Shown: positions 51,228-61,842, counted from the first letter of the stretch. The stretch is DNA of 64,000 nucleotides from Harmothoe impar (GCA_947462335.1 OX381719.1:65140808-65204807), one strand, 5' to 3'. Translations and numbers: made by a program. The notes: a model not told the origin generated them from the sequence alone.

Positions 51228-51975
51228 CACAGAGAGGGGGGGGGGGGCACACAACCCACACACAGGGGGGGGGGGGGAGGCGGCGACACAACCCACACAA
51301 CCCACACCACATGGGGGGAGGGGGGGGGGGCTAACAAGCAGTGGGCCTCAGTAAGGGGAAGCTCCCGTTTACAGAGCCACAGGAAGTCTTTTCACAGAGT
51401 CATGGGAAGAAGCTATTCTACAGAGTCATAGAAAGATGTTATGCTGGATCAGGGGTAGCCATTTTGGTAAGTCATGGATTATCATTTCAGTGAGTCAGGG
51501 AAAGCCATTTTGCTAAGTCATGTGAAACTATTTTGTTGAGTCATGCGAAGCCATTTTCCAAGTTTTTGTCTTGGAAGCCATTTCTTTAGTCGGGGCAAAA
51601 CATTTATCTGAATCATTTTTCCTAGTCATAGATACCTATTTTTCCTAATCGCAGGAAGCCATTTTTCTGAGAAATAGGATGCCACTTTCATGAGTCACGG
51701 GAGCCATTGTGCTACTGGGTTTAATCATGGCGAGCCATACATGTTCCTGTTATGGTGGGTCATGGCAAGCTGCTTTCCAAGTGCTAGTCTTGGGAAGCCA
51801 TTTTGCTGAGTCATTGAAAGCCAATTATTTGAATCATCAGTAGCCATTTTCGCAGGTCACAGTACACCATTTCATAGAGTCACATGACTATTTTACTGAG
51901 TCAAAGCAAGCCATTTTACCCCTTGGAAGCAATTTTCCTGAGGAACCATTTTCCCTAGAAACAGGATGGCATTTC
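51228..51975 (+). repeat. G-run low complexity, then degenerate minisatellite of about 32 bp
   Basis: Three G runs with ACACAACCCACAC spacers fill 51235-51330. From about 51365 to 51975, GAGTCATGGGAAGCCATTTTG-type units recur, highly diverged. The shared core is GAGTCA followed by GCCATTTT. Confidence 0.7.
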
Positions 51976-52275
51976 TGGGGTCGTAGATAGGTAGCGATCC
52001 TGTCGGTAGTAAAGCCGGTACAAGATGGCGGCAGTGACGTACAGTCCTACACGGCAGCAGGAGGGCCACCTGGTGGGGGAATGACGCACTACGTGGTGGC
52101 AACAGAGGGCGCTTCACACACACACACACCTCCCCCCCCCCCCCCCCACACACACACACAGAGGAGGGGGACGGCTATAGAGAAGGGGCTGATATGGGAC
52201 AGGTAGGCCGCAGCCTCAGGGCAGCCTAACAACCCAATACAGGCCTAATGTAGGCCTAATGCAGGCACATTTAGT
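51976..52275. other. Unique spacer with C run and CA repeats
   Basis: It holds a moderately GC-rich stretch (52005-52110), a CA/C-run low-complexity stretch (52110-52160) and the lead-in to the 58-bp array. No gene is seen. Confidence 0.5.
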
Positions 52276-53243
52276 CAGCCTAACAACAAGGCCAATACTG
52301 ACCTAGTGCAGGCCTAATACAGTCACATCTAGTCAGCCTAACAACAAGGCCAATACTGACCTAGTGTAGGCCTAATGCAGGCACATCTAGTCAGCCTAAC
52401 AACAAGGCCAATACTGACCTAGTGTAGGCCTAATGCAGGCACATCTAGTCAGCCTAACAACAAGGCCAATACTGACCTAGTGCAGGCCTAATGCAGGCAC
52501 ATTTAGTCAGCCTAACAACAAGGCCAATACTGACCTAGTGCAGGCCTAATACAGTCACATCTAGTCAGCCTAACAACAAGGCCAATACTGACCTAGTGCA
52601 GGCCTAATACAGTCACATCTAGTCAGCCTAACAACAAGGCCAATACTGACCTAGTGCAGGCCTAATACAGTCACATCTAGTCAGCCTAACAACAAGGCCA
52701 ATACTGACCTAGTGCAGGCCTAATACAGTCACATCTAGTCAGCCTAACAACAAGGCCAATACTGACCTAGTGTAGGCCTAATACAGGCACATTTAGTCAG
52801 CCTAACAACAAGGCCAATACTGACCTAGTGTAGGCCTAATGCAGGCACATTTAGTCAGCCTAACAACAAGGCCAATACTGACCTAGTGCAGGCCTAATAC
52901 AGTCACATCTAGTCAGCCTAACAACAAGGCCAATACTGACCTAGTGTAGGCCTAATACAGTCACATCTAGTCAGCCTAACAACAAGGCCAATACTGACCT
53001 AGTGTAGGCCTAATGCAGGCACATTTAGTCAGCCTAACAACAAGGCCAATACTGACCTAGTGCAGGCCTAATACAGTCACATTTAGTCAGCCTAACAACA
53101 AGGCCAATACTGACCTAGTGTAGGCCTAATGCAGGCACATTTAGTCAGCCTAACAACAAGGCCAATACGGGCCTAGTGCAGGCCTAGTTCAGCCACATCT
53201 ATTAAGAAAACAACACAGCCAATACAGGCCTAGTGCAGGCCTA
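52276..53243 (+). repeat. 58-bp minisatellite, 16 regular copies plus decayed edges
   Basis: The unit starts CAGCCTAACAACAAGGCCAA and runs through TACTGACCTAGTGCAGGCCT to AATACAGTCACATCTAGT. The first 16 copies are exactly phased (52276 to 53146 in 58-bp steps). Two edge copies are degenerate. Position-specific variants (GCAGG/GTAGG, ATACAGTC/ATGCAGGC) alternate between units. The array is interrupted at its right end by the TIR element at 53244-53516 and resumes briefly with ATGCAGGCACATTC. Confidence 0.95.
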
Positions 53244-53516
53244 GGGTAGATTCACCATGAGTCCGACACACAGTTCAAGTCGGACACCTTTAGCTTTAAA
53301 AGCATAATCCAATGTAGGTTCTATACACTATATGGGGGTATTATAGTAAAAAAGGCATATAATCTATCAATAACTGGTTGGGTACACAGTCCTGACACTC
53401 CTCTCTCCATACATATTCTAATGATAGCTCTAGTGTAATATTAACGGAGCTGTAACCAAGGGAAAAGGGGGCACGTTAGCTCTGCTAACGAGCGTCCGAA
53501 AGTAGTGAATCTACCC
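53244..53516. mobile_element. TIR element (MITE, 273 bp) inserted in the 58-bp minisatellite
   Basis: The left end GGGTAGATTCAC is the exact inverse of the right end GTGAATCTACCC, with partial pairing further in (GTCCGAC and GTCCGAA). TA flanks both sides (53242-53243 and 53517-53518). Removing the element and one TA restores GGCCTAATGCAGGCACAT, the exact minisatellite consensus, so the boundaries are well fixed. A small internal hairpin CGTTAGC/GCTAACG lies near 53474-53490. It has no coding capacity. The TA target fits Tc1/mariner-like mobilisation, but the family is unproven. Confidence 0.9.
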
Positions 53517-53518
53517 TA

Positions 53519-53936
53519 ATGCAGGCACATTCCAAAATAACATTTTCTTCACAGTTGGGCCCAGGCCCCGAATAAGTGAAGAAACTGTCAATTTGCATAG
53601 GTTTAAATTAATTTCTTTACTCATACTCATAACCAGAACTAAATGGGGCTTAATAAAGATTTTCAAGCAGAGCTAACCTGCAAAGTTAAGCTCAAGCTCA
53701 GTTCACAAGTATGGGTTCACAACACAGCTTATAAATAGGTAAGTACCTGAACTGCTTGGACTTCTGCTTGAAATGTCAAGCAGATGGTTGTTCTGTGTAA
53801 AAATTCAAACAGTACATGCATTGACTTGGATATTCAGACAAATGATGATCTTTGGTGAACTGGGATTCGCTTGAGCTGATCTGCTTGAGCTAAATTGACA
53901 GCTTCAAGCAGATGAAAATGGTTTGTGAACAGGGAC
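53519..53936. other. Unique spacer with recurring CAAGCAGA/TCTGCTTG words
   Basis: TTTTCAAGCAGAGC, CTTCTGCTTGAA, TCAAGCAGATGG, TCTGCTTGAGC and TTCAAGCAGATG occur on both strands between about 53663 and 53912, hinting at an old inverted-repeat element. No gene is seen. Confidence 0.4.
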
Positions 53937-54266
53937 CAGATACCATTATACTCCTCTGTTTGTTACTATAGTTACAGCCCAGATACCATTATACTTCTCT
54001 GTTTGTTACTATGGTTACAGCCCAGATACCATTATACTCCTCTGCTTGTTACTATGGTTACAGCCCAGATACCATTATACTTCTCTGTTTGTTACTATGG
54101 TTACAGCCCAGATACCATTATACTTTTCTGTTTGTTACTATAGTTACATCCCAGATATCATTATACTTCTCTGCTTGTTACTATAGTTACAGCCCAGATA
54201 CCATTATACTTTTCTGTTTGTTACTATAGTTACAGCCCAGATACCATTATACTTCTCTGTTTGCTA
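53937..54266 (+). repeat. 43-bp minisatellite, about 7.7 copies
   Basis: The unit starts CAGATACCATTATACTTCTC and continues TGTTTGTTACTATGGTTACAGCC, perfectly phased from 53937 to 54238. The 72-codon open frames here are translations of the repeat. Confidence 0.95.
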
Positions 54267-54572
54267 GTTGTAATTTTCTTGATAAGCATCATTCTTCAAT
54301 AGTCGCTGAGGGTACAATAGTAATAAATTAATAAAAGTGCTACAAATCTGGTCTTGAATAAGCACCTGTATTTAAAAGTGCTTGGGGTAGGGCCTAGTCA
54401 AAATGTATAAGTGCCACTGCGGTCTGCTTTCTTTAAGATGGTATGACAACCTGGAGTTGTGTGAAGCAGCTAATCAGACATCAAAGCTGAGACAGAGTAG
54501 GGTATGAGTGTAGGGAGGGAGTCACATCCGCTAACCTCACTGACAGTAAGTACTAAGTAACCGCTTACTCAC

Positions 54573-54741
54573 GCCTCCAGTCCTCGTTAGTTACCAGCAC
54601 CGTCCCGCAGCCTGCTCCATGTGACATTTGCTGCCCGGGACAGGGAGTCAGATATTCCGGTCGGCGCTCCTTAACTGCCTCCACCTCACCAGGAATAGCA
54701 CCTGGCACCTTTGTGCTGCCCAGAATATCAACACTCCTCAT
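54573..54741 (-). CDS. Candidate host coding exon, unknown protein
   Basis: Reading the minus strand from ATG at 54741, 56 codons stay open. The translation is compositionally protein-like, beginning MRSVDILGSTKVPGA and ending in GCGTVLVTNEDWR. The frame runs into a textbook splice donor, C|GTGAGTAAG at 54572. Without splicing it stops three codons later. The stretch is GC- and CpG-richer than both flanks. Upstream on the minus strand, AACCACTAGCAG ends one base before the ATG and could be an acceptor, so this may be a first or an internal exon. I recognise no family. The next exon should lie at lower coordinates, where minisatellites dominate, and I could not find it. The call rests on open frame, composition and donor only. 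Confidence 0.35.
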
Positions 54742-55014
54742 GCTGCTAGTGGTTAAATTGGGTAAAATGCCACAAAAATGTAGTTTGATACTTTTATGAT
54801 TAACTCAACTGTCACAAAAAGCTGGCTTTGATTGCCTCAAATGTCGTAAAACACGACGAATACATCCGCTAAGCGTCTTAAATGCCACAAAAAACCTGCT
54901 TAAATGCTACAAAAAGGGGTCCAGGATTCTCTTTAATAGCCTTAAATACCACAACAATCTGCTGTTCTGGGTGTCTTGGGTCATTAAGAAGCTGATGCAA
55001 AGTGTCCAGTCAGA
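54742..55014. other. Degenerate AAATGCCACAAAAA-type repeats
   Basis: AAATGCCACAAAAA, AACTGTCACAAAAA, AAATGCTACAAAAA and AAATACCACAAC recur at roughly 40-60 bp spacing. No gene is seen. Confidence 0.45.
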
Positions 55015-55520
55015 TTGCAGCGGTGTAAAACTGCTGAGTCACTGTCAGCAGTCCCTGTCAATGGTGTCAATGACCTGTGAAACATGCCGCGTCATGATGT
55101 CACAAACCACAACCCTGTGACTGTGGTGAATATAACTGCAGTAGGAAACTGCTGAGTCACTGTCACTGTCTCACTGTCACTGTCAGAAATAACACTGTCA
55201 CTACATTTAATATAACTAAAACAGCCCTATGACTTCATTAAATACAACTTTAGCAGAACAGTGTAAAACTGCTGAATCACTGTCAGCAGTCAGTGTCACA
55301 AACCACAACCTTGTGACAGTGTTAAATATAGCAGTTCATGGCAGGCGTCAATGCACGTGGGTGGCAGCTGCAAGTGGCTGCTTACACCGTCTTAATGACT
55401 TATTAGTAACACCGCAAAAAAGCGCCGAGTCACCGTCACTGTCGGGTTTTGTTGAACTGTGACGGAGGTAAATATAACCGTATTGTAAGAAGCGCCCAGT
55501 GTCACCGCTCGTAGGTGGGA
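55015..55520 (+). repeat. Degenerate tandem repeat of about 120 bp, about 4 units
   Basis: Shared landmarks are AAAACTGCTGAGTCACTGTC (near 55026, 55145, 55265, weakly 55420), ACAAACCACAACCCTGTGAC and TTAAATATAAC. The apparent open frames at 55229-55462 (plus) and 55392-55790 (minus) overlap each other and the repeat, so I do not call them. Confidence 0.6.
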
Positions 55521-55850
55521 AAGTAGCTCAATACGAAGCCACAACCATGTCTTAACCACCGTCAAACTAGCAGCAGACGAACAGACAGACGGCCGTCTCT
55601 GCGGGAGTACAGGAGGCTTTAGATCAATGCATGGAGGACAAATTGTCAAAACATTGAAATAGGTGTCAGCATTTTCCATGCTTTGATGCACTACTACAGG
55701 TCTGAATATGGCTAAAAAGCATAAATAATAAGTAACCACAAAATTGTTATTTTGGTGAATATAATAACCAACAAGGGGCACTGTTCCCATGAGCTGATGG
55801 TGGCATCCAGTCCAATATGGAGATGAGTATAACAGTACAAAAGGATAATA

Positions 55851-56202
55851 TTAAAGTGACATGGTCCGATGTTTTTCCAAATTTTAAATCCTACTTCAAT
55901 GTGATGGAAGTGTTCTTAGAGTAACATATCCGAAGGATGGGGCTCAGAAAAACATCCTTAATGAGCAATAAGAGCCAAATTAAAGGGTCCTATGTGCCTA
56001 AGTATCGTCTTTTTCAGTGTATTTTTAATGTGTGCACTCCAAAAGTCTTAATTGAGCATGAAACTGATAATTTGGTGAATTCTTAGCTGAATTCTGCAAA
56101 GATAAAGTAGGTAGGACATGAAGTATGGCCATATTGAACATTCGTGTACATTTTGAACAACATTGATTTTTGAGCCCTAACCATTGGACCATGCCACTTT
56201 AA
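55851..56202. mobile_element. TA-flanked MITE (352 bp)
   Basis: The left end TTAAAGTGACATGGTCC and right end GGACCATGCCACTTTAA form about 22-bp inverted arms with two differences. TA lies directly outside both ends (55849-55850 and 56203-56204). The interior has no coding frame. The ends and TA target resemble short Tc1/mariner-type MITEs; the assignment is inferred. Confidence 0.8.
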
Positions 56203-56204
56203 TA

Positions 56205-57685
56205 CAATGAAGAGCCACCCGCAAAACTGTCCTCCCGGTTAGGATAACATGTCTCTTAAAAAGCAGTTTCCGTACAGTGGGTGTAGTGGGGCCCCAGTGT
56301 CAGCCGTCATACCACAGAGATATACTGTAAGTTTTAGTCGCCATGATGAACCACGTGAGTTCAGCTGAAAAAGGTGAGAGAATAATCATCACCGACAAAA
56401 TAAAAACTAACCATGAGATTCTCCTACAAGCAATTACAGGTAAGGTATTGTGTCAGCGAGTCGGCTGTAGTCAACACGTGGGCAGGTGGGGGATGGGTTC
56501 AGGTATCATGACAACAACAATATTGTCAGCCGTCTCAATACAAGGTCAGTGCCATGATAATTATGCATGAACACTTTAAGGACGGATGTCGCTAAAAGAT
56601 AACAGTTGTCATTCACCGGTACTGCATTGGTACATCATGCCAGCCCTTTGGAAGTGTTGCAACCCATAGGGTCAGCATGATGTCTGAATGCAGCACTGGC
56701 GGGTTACTTGCCAGGGCTACAGAAGGATAGAGACATTAAGGTATCAAGCCGTCCTTAAAGAGTTCAACATCTAAGGCCCCTTTCTAGCACCCTGCTGCCT
56801 GATACCGCTCCCAAATCCACCTCTAGGGAGTGAAAGCGTCAAAACGGGTTAGATATTGTTCCCGCACACCCTTTAATGCATGGTGCTGCACACAGTTTTT
56901 TTGCTGAAAAAACACTCCCCCAAGTCAAGGGATCAACATTTTTAACATCCCTCCTTCCTATCCACCCACTGTCGTTAAGAAAAAAGGCCATTCTCAAAGT
57001 AAATAGTGATGTTCACGCATTACGGTGGGTCATGGCAGTTTGGTCCAGTGAGTTTTACAATGGTCTCAATTGTGTCTGTTTCAGCAAATATCAAGTACTA
57101 AGCTATGATAAAATGAAAAGCATTTTGCCCAATTTAGTAACTTATTTATTTATTTTTGCGTTCTTTGTGGGAAAATGAGATCCTCATTTGGAAATCTCTA
57201 ACTGATCTTAGCAAGCTAAATAATCTGACTTTAGTGTCTAGATTCTTGGGGAGATTTACCCAAACAACCCTTTGTATTCCTACTAGCTGTAGTATTCCAT
57301 CAGAAATTATGGCAAGCCGTCTGTCAATGTAACAATTGACAATTTATTCCAGATGCACCCACATCCTCAACCAAAATCCCACCTACTGCCCATAACAAAA
57401 GCTAATAGTCTGTATTGCTAGAACAGTATAAATACATGTATACATTTTATAAGCAAAGAAATAAGGGAGATGATTTTGGGAATCAAGATCTTCTCAAGTA
57501 ATTTTATTGGAATTTCTAGAGTATCATATTAGGAGACCTTTAAGGAAATCCTTAGGGTAGAGACAAGCACAACAATACATGTATGGTCATTATGGAATCA
57601 GAGTGAGAGAGAAGCCTCAGTTTTTATAGCTTTAGTGTATCAAGTCCTGTCTATAGAAGTGGGTGTGGTAAGTGGCTGTCAGCAC
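56205..57685. other. Intergenic; diverged hairpin copy; no gene called
   Basis: 56634-56698 (ACATCATGCCAGCCCTTTGG to CAGCATGATGTCTGAATG) is a diverged relative of the hairpin at 44078-44146. A 75-codon frame at 56343-56570 begins MMNHVSSAEKGE and meets a possible donor AAAAG|GTGAG at 56373. This evidence is too thin for an exon call. Confidence 0.45.
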
Positions 57686-57770
57686 TTACTGCACTTACAG
57701 CACTTACAGCACTTATAGCACTTACTGCACTTACTGCACTTACTGCACTTACTGCACTTATAGCACCATC
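57686..57770 (+). repeat. 9-bp tandem repeat (CACTTACTG/CACTTACAG)
   Basis: About nine copies of GCACTTACT, GCACTTACA or GCACTTATA. The tyrosine/threonine/cysteine-rich open frame here is its translation. Confidence 0.9.
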
Positions 57771-58199
57771 AGTTTAAGTAGCATCTCAATGGCTGCCGTT
57801 AACACAAACACGACAAGAAAACAGCAAACGCTCAGAAATAAAGCGCTGAATTAGGGCACAGTGGGTGAATTACCTTGGTGACGGTGTAATAAAAACACTG
57901 CGTGGGAGCGGTAACAATGATGTGGTGACAGTTTATACAGCTGAGTAGTGGGAGTTATAAGAGAGTCTATACTGGCAGTCTATGATATAAAAGTGAGTGG
58001 GAGTTATAAAACTACAGGCGGTGTAAAACCCTGTCTGGTGACGCTGTGGGTGTAGGTGACGGTGCGGTAGTAGGGAGTGTAGGAGGACTTGTTGTGGTCA
58101 GCCTCTAGTCAGCGACTTAGCCCCTTTGTGCTGAGCCGGTTATAACCGGGTTACCATGACAACTTAATCTACATCCACCACTCTAAAACACCTGCTTCA

Positions 58200-58600
58200 T
58201 TTATTTCCCGACCGGAAGGATTGTCTTTCCGTCACGACGACGGTCACCGAATAAAAGACCGAGCTTCTTTGCCGCTCTTTTATTTTGCCGCCCTTTTAGT
58301 TTGCCGCCCTTTTCTTGCTGTTTTTGTGAGTAGCAGCAGACATTTGGCGTCAGGCTGGTTGCCGGTGTGCGGAGTGGGCGGGCGGCGCGTGATGACAGAC
58401 ACAGTAAAGAACACACAGGGATGACCACTCTGGGCTATTTATAGCCCCCAGTGACGTCAGGGAATCCCTCTGGCGTCTCTCGGTGCTGGGGATGCCTCCG
58501 CAGCTCAACAGGTGGCGCTGCTGGAGACACACGGACAGACAGGACGCCTCCCGCAGCGCTCTCCGTGCAGTCTCTGCACCACAACATGGCTGCTCTGCCT
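58200..58600. promoter_or_regulatory. GC/CpG-rich promoter-like patch
   Basis: Against an AT-rich background this stretch is CpG-rich. It contains a TATA-like CTATTTATAG near 58433 and a CRE-like TGACGTCA near 58452. Three TTTGCCGC(C/T)CTTTT repeats occupy about 58267-58314. Downstream, CACAACATGGCTGC near 58582 is a good start context, but the frame stops after 12 codons. No linked gene is identified, so this is a weak call. Confidence 0.25.
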
Positions 58601-58629
58601 CAGGCTGGAATCTGCTCCTACTGATATAG

Positions 58630-58715
58630 ACAAAGGTGCACTCGTAGAGGTCCTCACTGGGGGTGATTTCACTTGGCTTTACCCTCAGTGAGGACCTCTA
58701 TGAGTGCTCCTTTGT
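58630..58715. repeat. 35-bp near-perfect hairpin (possible MITE or small-RNA precursor)
   Basis: The arms 58630-58664 and 58681-58715 pair over 35 bp, with AGAGGTCCTCACTG opposite CAGTGAGGACCTCT and a 16-base loop. There are three differences. In plus-strand RNA two become G-U wobbles and one a U-U mismatch, leaving a continuous stem of miRNA-precursor size. No target-site duplication is evident. Confidence 0.75.
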
Positions 58716-58930
58716 GTTTATTTCATGTCATTCTAAACAATATTTATCAGAATTCCACTTATTGGCTCCGAAAAAGCTCATATACAGTCGTTAAATCAAC
58801 AATTTTGATGGTTTGACAGGCCGTTAAATATGGGTAAGGGTTATTTCATGGGGGTGTTAAATACAGCCTTCCTTGGTTAAGTCAATGGGACTGCCGTATT
58901 AACCATGAAATAAATAATGTAAACCTTCTC

Positions 58931-58952
58931 ATTGATTGATTGATTGATTGAT
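58931..58952 (+). repeat. (ATTG)n microsatellite
   Basis: Five ATTG copies plus a partial. Confidence 0.9.
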
Positions 58953-59999
58953 AGAATTCTATTTGGTAACCTGGTACAAACAGCATCTTAAGGCTAATTT
59001 TCTCCTTACATACCACGTCCAACGTTACTAGCACACCATGTGCAAAACAAATACCATAAGCACATTTCTGGTAGAAAATATCTTAATTAGCCCAAATAAT
59101 AGTCAAATTCTGAGAAATAGACAAAGGCTGCATTCGCCTTAAGATGATATGCGTTTATTTTGTAAATACTGCAGCCAAGTGGATTTACGGTCAATTTAAG
59201 GTAGAAGTCGGGAATAAGAAGAGCTTTTAATGAAGCAAATTATGGCCATACAATGTTTGAATCGCCCCAAATTCGATTTTTAACTTTCTTTCAAATTAGG
59301 GGTCAGCATTTAAAACAGGTCTGCTTTTGTGTTTACAAAGTAAACCAAGTCAGTGCTACAACAATCTTTATTTCATCACACAATGTATACTCGTTTTCTA
59401 CATTTAACAGAAATGTAACTATATTGTGAGGAGATTCTATAGATGTGGATTTCTCAGCTTCCAGTCTTTTTCGTTTCATTCTCACATGAAATTTCAGAGA
59501 ATGAAAAAAAACCCACGAAATTCTCAGTTTTCACAGACCATCATTTTAGGCAGAGGCATATTAATAATATGCCTGCAGAGCATGTGTGAGTGAAATGGGC
59601 AGCGGGGAGGGGGAGGGGGTTGGGGAGGGGGAGTAAGGAAGGGGAGTACGCGGGGGGGGGGGGGGCTATAGAAGAGGACAAGGGGAGAGGAGGTCGGCCA
59701 CCCGCCCGTGTGTCAGCCAATCAGCTTACAGCTTGCAGGATTAGTCGGCCGATGAAAGGTGAGCAGGGATTGGTTGGCTCGACTCATTTCCTTATCTCCG
59801 GAAATTGGTGATGCTACAAAAGCAGAAAGAAACAAGATAAGATGCGCTCTGTGCCGCGATAAGAAAATTACACCTGGAGAGGGGGGTGGGGGGAAGACCT
59901 ACATGGGGCGGGGGGGGGGGGCTTATGATGAGGTGGACACTGCCGGCTGAATGGGACCTGACTGAGGCTGCACCCTTGTACACTGAGCAGCAACAGGTT
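58953..59999. other. Intergenic with G runs; CCAAT-like motifs; no gene called
   Basis: G-rich runs occupy 59597-59670 and 59878-59922, and open frames across them are low-complexity. CAGCCAATCAGC near 59715 and the inverted GATTGGTTGG near 59768 are CCAAT-box-like. They could belong to a promoter, but no transcript start or coding exon can be tied to them. Confidence 0.4.
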
Positions 60000-60685
60000 G
60001 ACAAAAACACACATGGAGTCATATTTCAGCAAAATACATGTATAATGGTACAATATAGAGTAAATACTACTTTACAATACCTATGTAAAAACATACAATA
60101 CATATATACAGGTAGTAATAATATGGTTTACATGGCAAAAACACACACATGCAGTCAACATACCTATATAATGGGACCATATAAACACAGACAACACAGT
60201 ACTCATACAACTTCACAATAAACCTGTATAAAAACATACAAGACAGATATACAGATAGTAATAAATAGGTTTACATGGCAAAAAACACACACATACAGCC
60301 ATTTTACTATCAACATGCTTATATAATAGAACTATATAGAAGCATGTACAATACAGGAGTAACACAACTTCACAATAAACCTTTATAAAAGATAAAAATA
60401 CACAATACAGAATTATATGTAGTAATGTATAGGTTTACGTGGCAAAAACACACACATACAGTTATATTACCATCAACATACTTATCCTTAGCACTGCCAT
60501 AGCGGACCAATGTGTATAGTAAAAAAGGGCCCACTGAAAGCCAAGATTTTGCGTTTGCATTGGAAACAATACGCTATGGCAGTGCGACTCCAGAAAGTAC
60601 TGGCAGTCCTAAAGATATATAATGGGTCTTTATAAAGCATACAATACAGTAGTCATACAACTTGACAATAAAACCACATAAACCA
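60000..60685 (+). repeat. Degenerate tandem repeat of about 145 bp, about 4-5 units
   Basis: Shared landmarks are GGCAAAAACACACACAT (near 60133, 60275, 60440), ATATAATGGGA, CATACAACTTCACAATAAA and AGTAATA.TAGGTTTAC. The last unit is interrupted by the TIR element at 60486-60614. Confidence 0.7.
60486..60614. mobile_element. Small TIR element (129 bp) inserted in the 145-bp repeat
   Basis: GCACTGCCATAGCG (60491-60504) is exactly inverted as CGCTATGGCAGTGC. The outer ends CCTTAGCACTGCCA and TGGCAGTCCTAAAG are also inverse with two differences. Removing it joins ACTTAT to ATATAATGGG as in the neighbouring repeat units (TATATAATGGG). The target duplication is short (perhaps AT or TAT) and unclear. 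Confidence 0.7.
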
Positions 60686-60710
60686 CACCCTGTGGGGTGG
60701 ACCTCCACCA

Positions 60711-60737
60711 TGAGGCTGTGTAAAACACACAGCCTCA
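60711..60737. repeat. Small perfect hairpin
   Basis: TGAGGCTGTGT and ACACAGCCTCA form 11-bp arms around AAAAC. No U-tract follows that would mark a Pol III stop. Confidence 0.8.
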
Positions 60738-60744
60738 CATAAGA

Positions 60745-60930
60745 CAATACCGTACCGTCACGGAATAGTGCCGGGCCGCTCTCTAATTTAGGGGGGATTT
60801 TAGACCCAAGACAGGCGCTTATTCAAGATCCTATTAGAGTGCTTAAGGAAAGTTTCAAGACCCCCTTACACCCGGCGCTTATTCAAGACCGGCGCTCTTT
60901 TGAAACCGGCGCTCTTTAGTGATGGTGCAG
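60745..60930. repeat. GGCGCTTATTCAAGACC-motif repeat element
   Basis: GGCGCTTATTCAAGA occurs near 60816 and 60873, with related GGCGCTCTTTTGAAACC and GGCGCTCTTTAG after it. The ends TACCGTCACGG and GGTGCAGTA are weakly inverse. The plan, a short motif repeated between TACxG ends, echoes the CGCGTATAAGCC elements. The TIR is too weak for firm assignment. Confidence 0.4.
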
Positions 60931-60971
60931 TACATAAAACACCCATCAAGGTGCTCATGGAGTTCTACAAC

Positions 60972-61186
60972 TACCGTAAAACCTCGCGTATAAGCCTAAC
61001 TCGCGTATAAGCCGTACCCCAACTTTGGGCCGATCCTATAAGCCGCACCAGCGATCTGATTTTGGTGACTTTTATACTGTACTATAGGAGCAAAAACTCG
61101 CGTATAAGCCGCACCCTGACTCTGTGCTGATCCTATAAGCCACACTGGCGATCTGATTCCCGGCTTATACCCGAGGTTTTACGGTA
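60972..61186. mobile_element. MITE-like TIR element with internal CGCGTATAAGCC motifs, copy 2
   Basis: The left TACCGTAAAACCTCGCGTAT and right ATACCCGAGGTTTTACGGTA are 25-bp inverted arms with one difference. CTCGCGTATAAGCC appears three times and CCTATAAGCC twice. It is the same family as 40179-40409, but the arm sequence differs (AAACCTCG instead of AAATTCTCG), and it differs in both arms together. Confidence 0.8.
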
Positions 61187-61840
61187 CATGAAAACACAGC
61201 ACGCTGATAAAACACAAACCACTCCTTAATGGAGATCAGTATGTATCTATGTACAACATGGGTCTCTACGTAACAGAGCCATAGTCCACATAAGTAAGTC
61301 TACATAGTCAGTAGAACAGTGGAAACATGTCCAATTACACTCAGAAAAGGAAACTGTAGCTGCAAAAACAGCTTTGCTGAAGGTAGAAAGGTGGAAACGT
61401 AAAACTAGAGCTGGAATTTCACCATTCAAATAATATTCTAAAGTATGGGGAAAAATAGAAAAGAATAACCATCTTTGCATAGGTGGATTAGGAGGTAGAG
61501 GGACCTTCCTTTTACAAACACCAACGTCTCACCAATACCATGAGTATTGAACTATTGCTCCATTGGAAGGGTATCTACTACCCTAAATGTGGAACGGTAC
61601 AACACATATATCTGCTCAGAATAAAAATAAATACATCAATAACAAAATGGATCTTTTGTTTTAATCAAAGCCTGTAGTATGTTTATGTAGAGGACGTAGA
61701 ACAGGACATGATAAAGGGAGCAAAAGCACCAAAGTGACAAATATGAAGGGAGCAAAAACTTGGTAAAATAGAACATAAATAGAAGGAAAACAAGCTACAC
61801 CTTGGTAATATTAAAACACAGATTACAGGGACGACACAGA
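61187..61840. other. Intergenic, no gene recognised
   Basis: Unique AT-rich sequence. Small open frames lack supporting signals. Confidence 0.5.
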
Positions 61841-61842
61841 TA

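Noticed and set aside
46576..53243. CRISPR-like array
   Set aside because: Units are contiguous minisatellite repeats with no unique spacers between constant repeats, in an animal-type genome.
53925..54229. 72-codon repeat frames
   Set aside because: They coincide exactly with the 43-bp minisatellite.
55392..55790. 132-codon minus-strand frame
   Set aside because: It overlaps a degenerate tandem repeat and a plus-strand frame, and has no recognisable domain.
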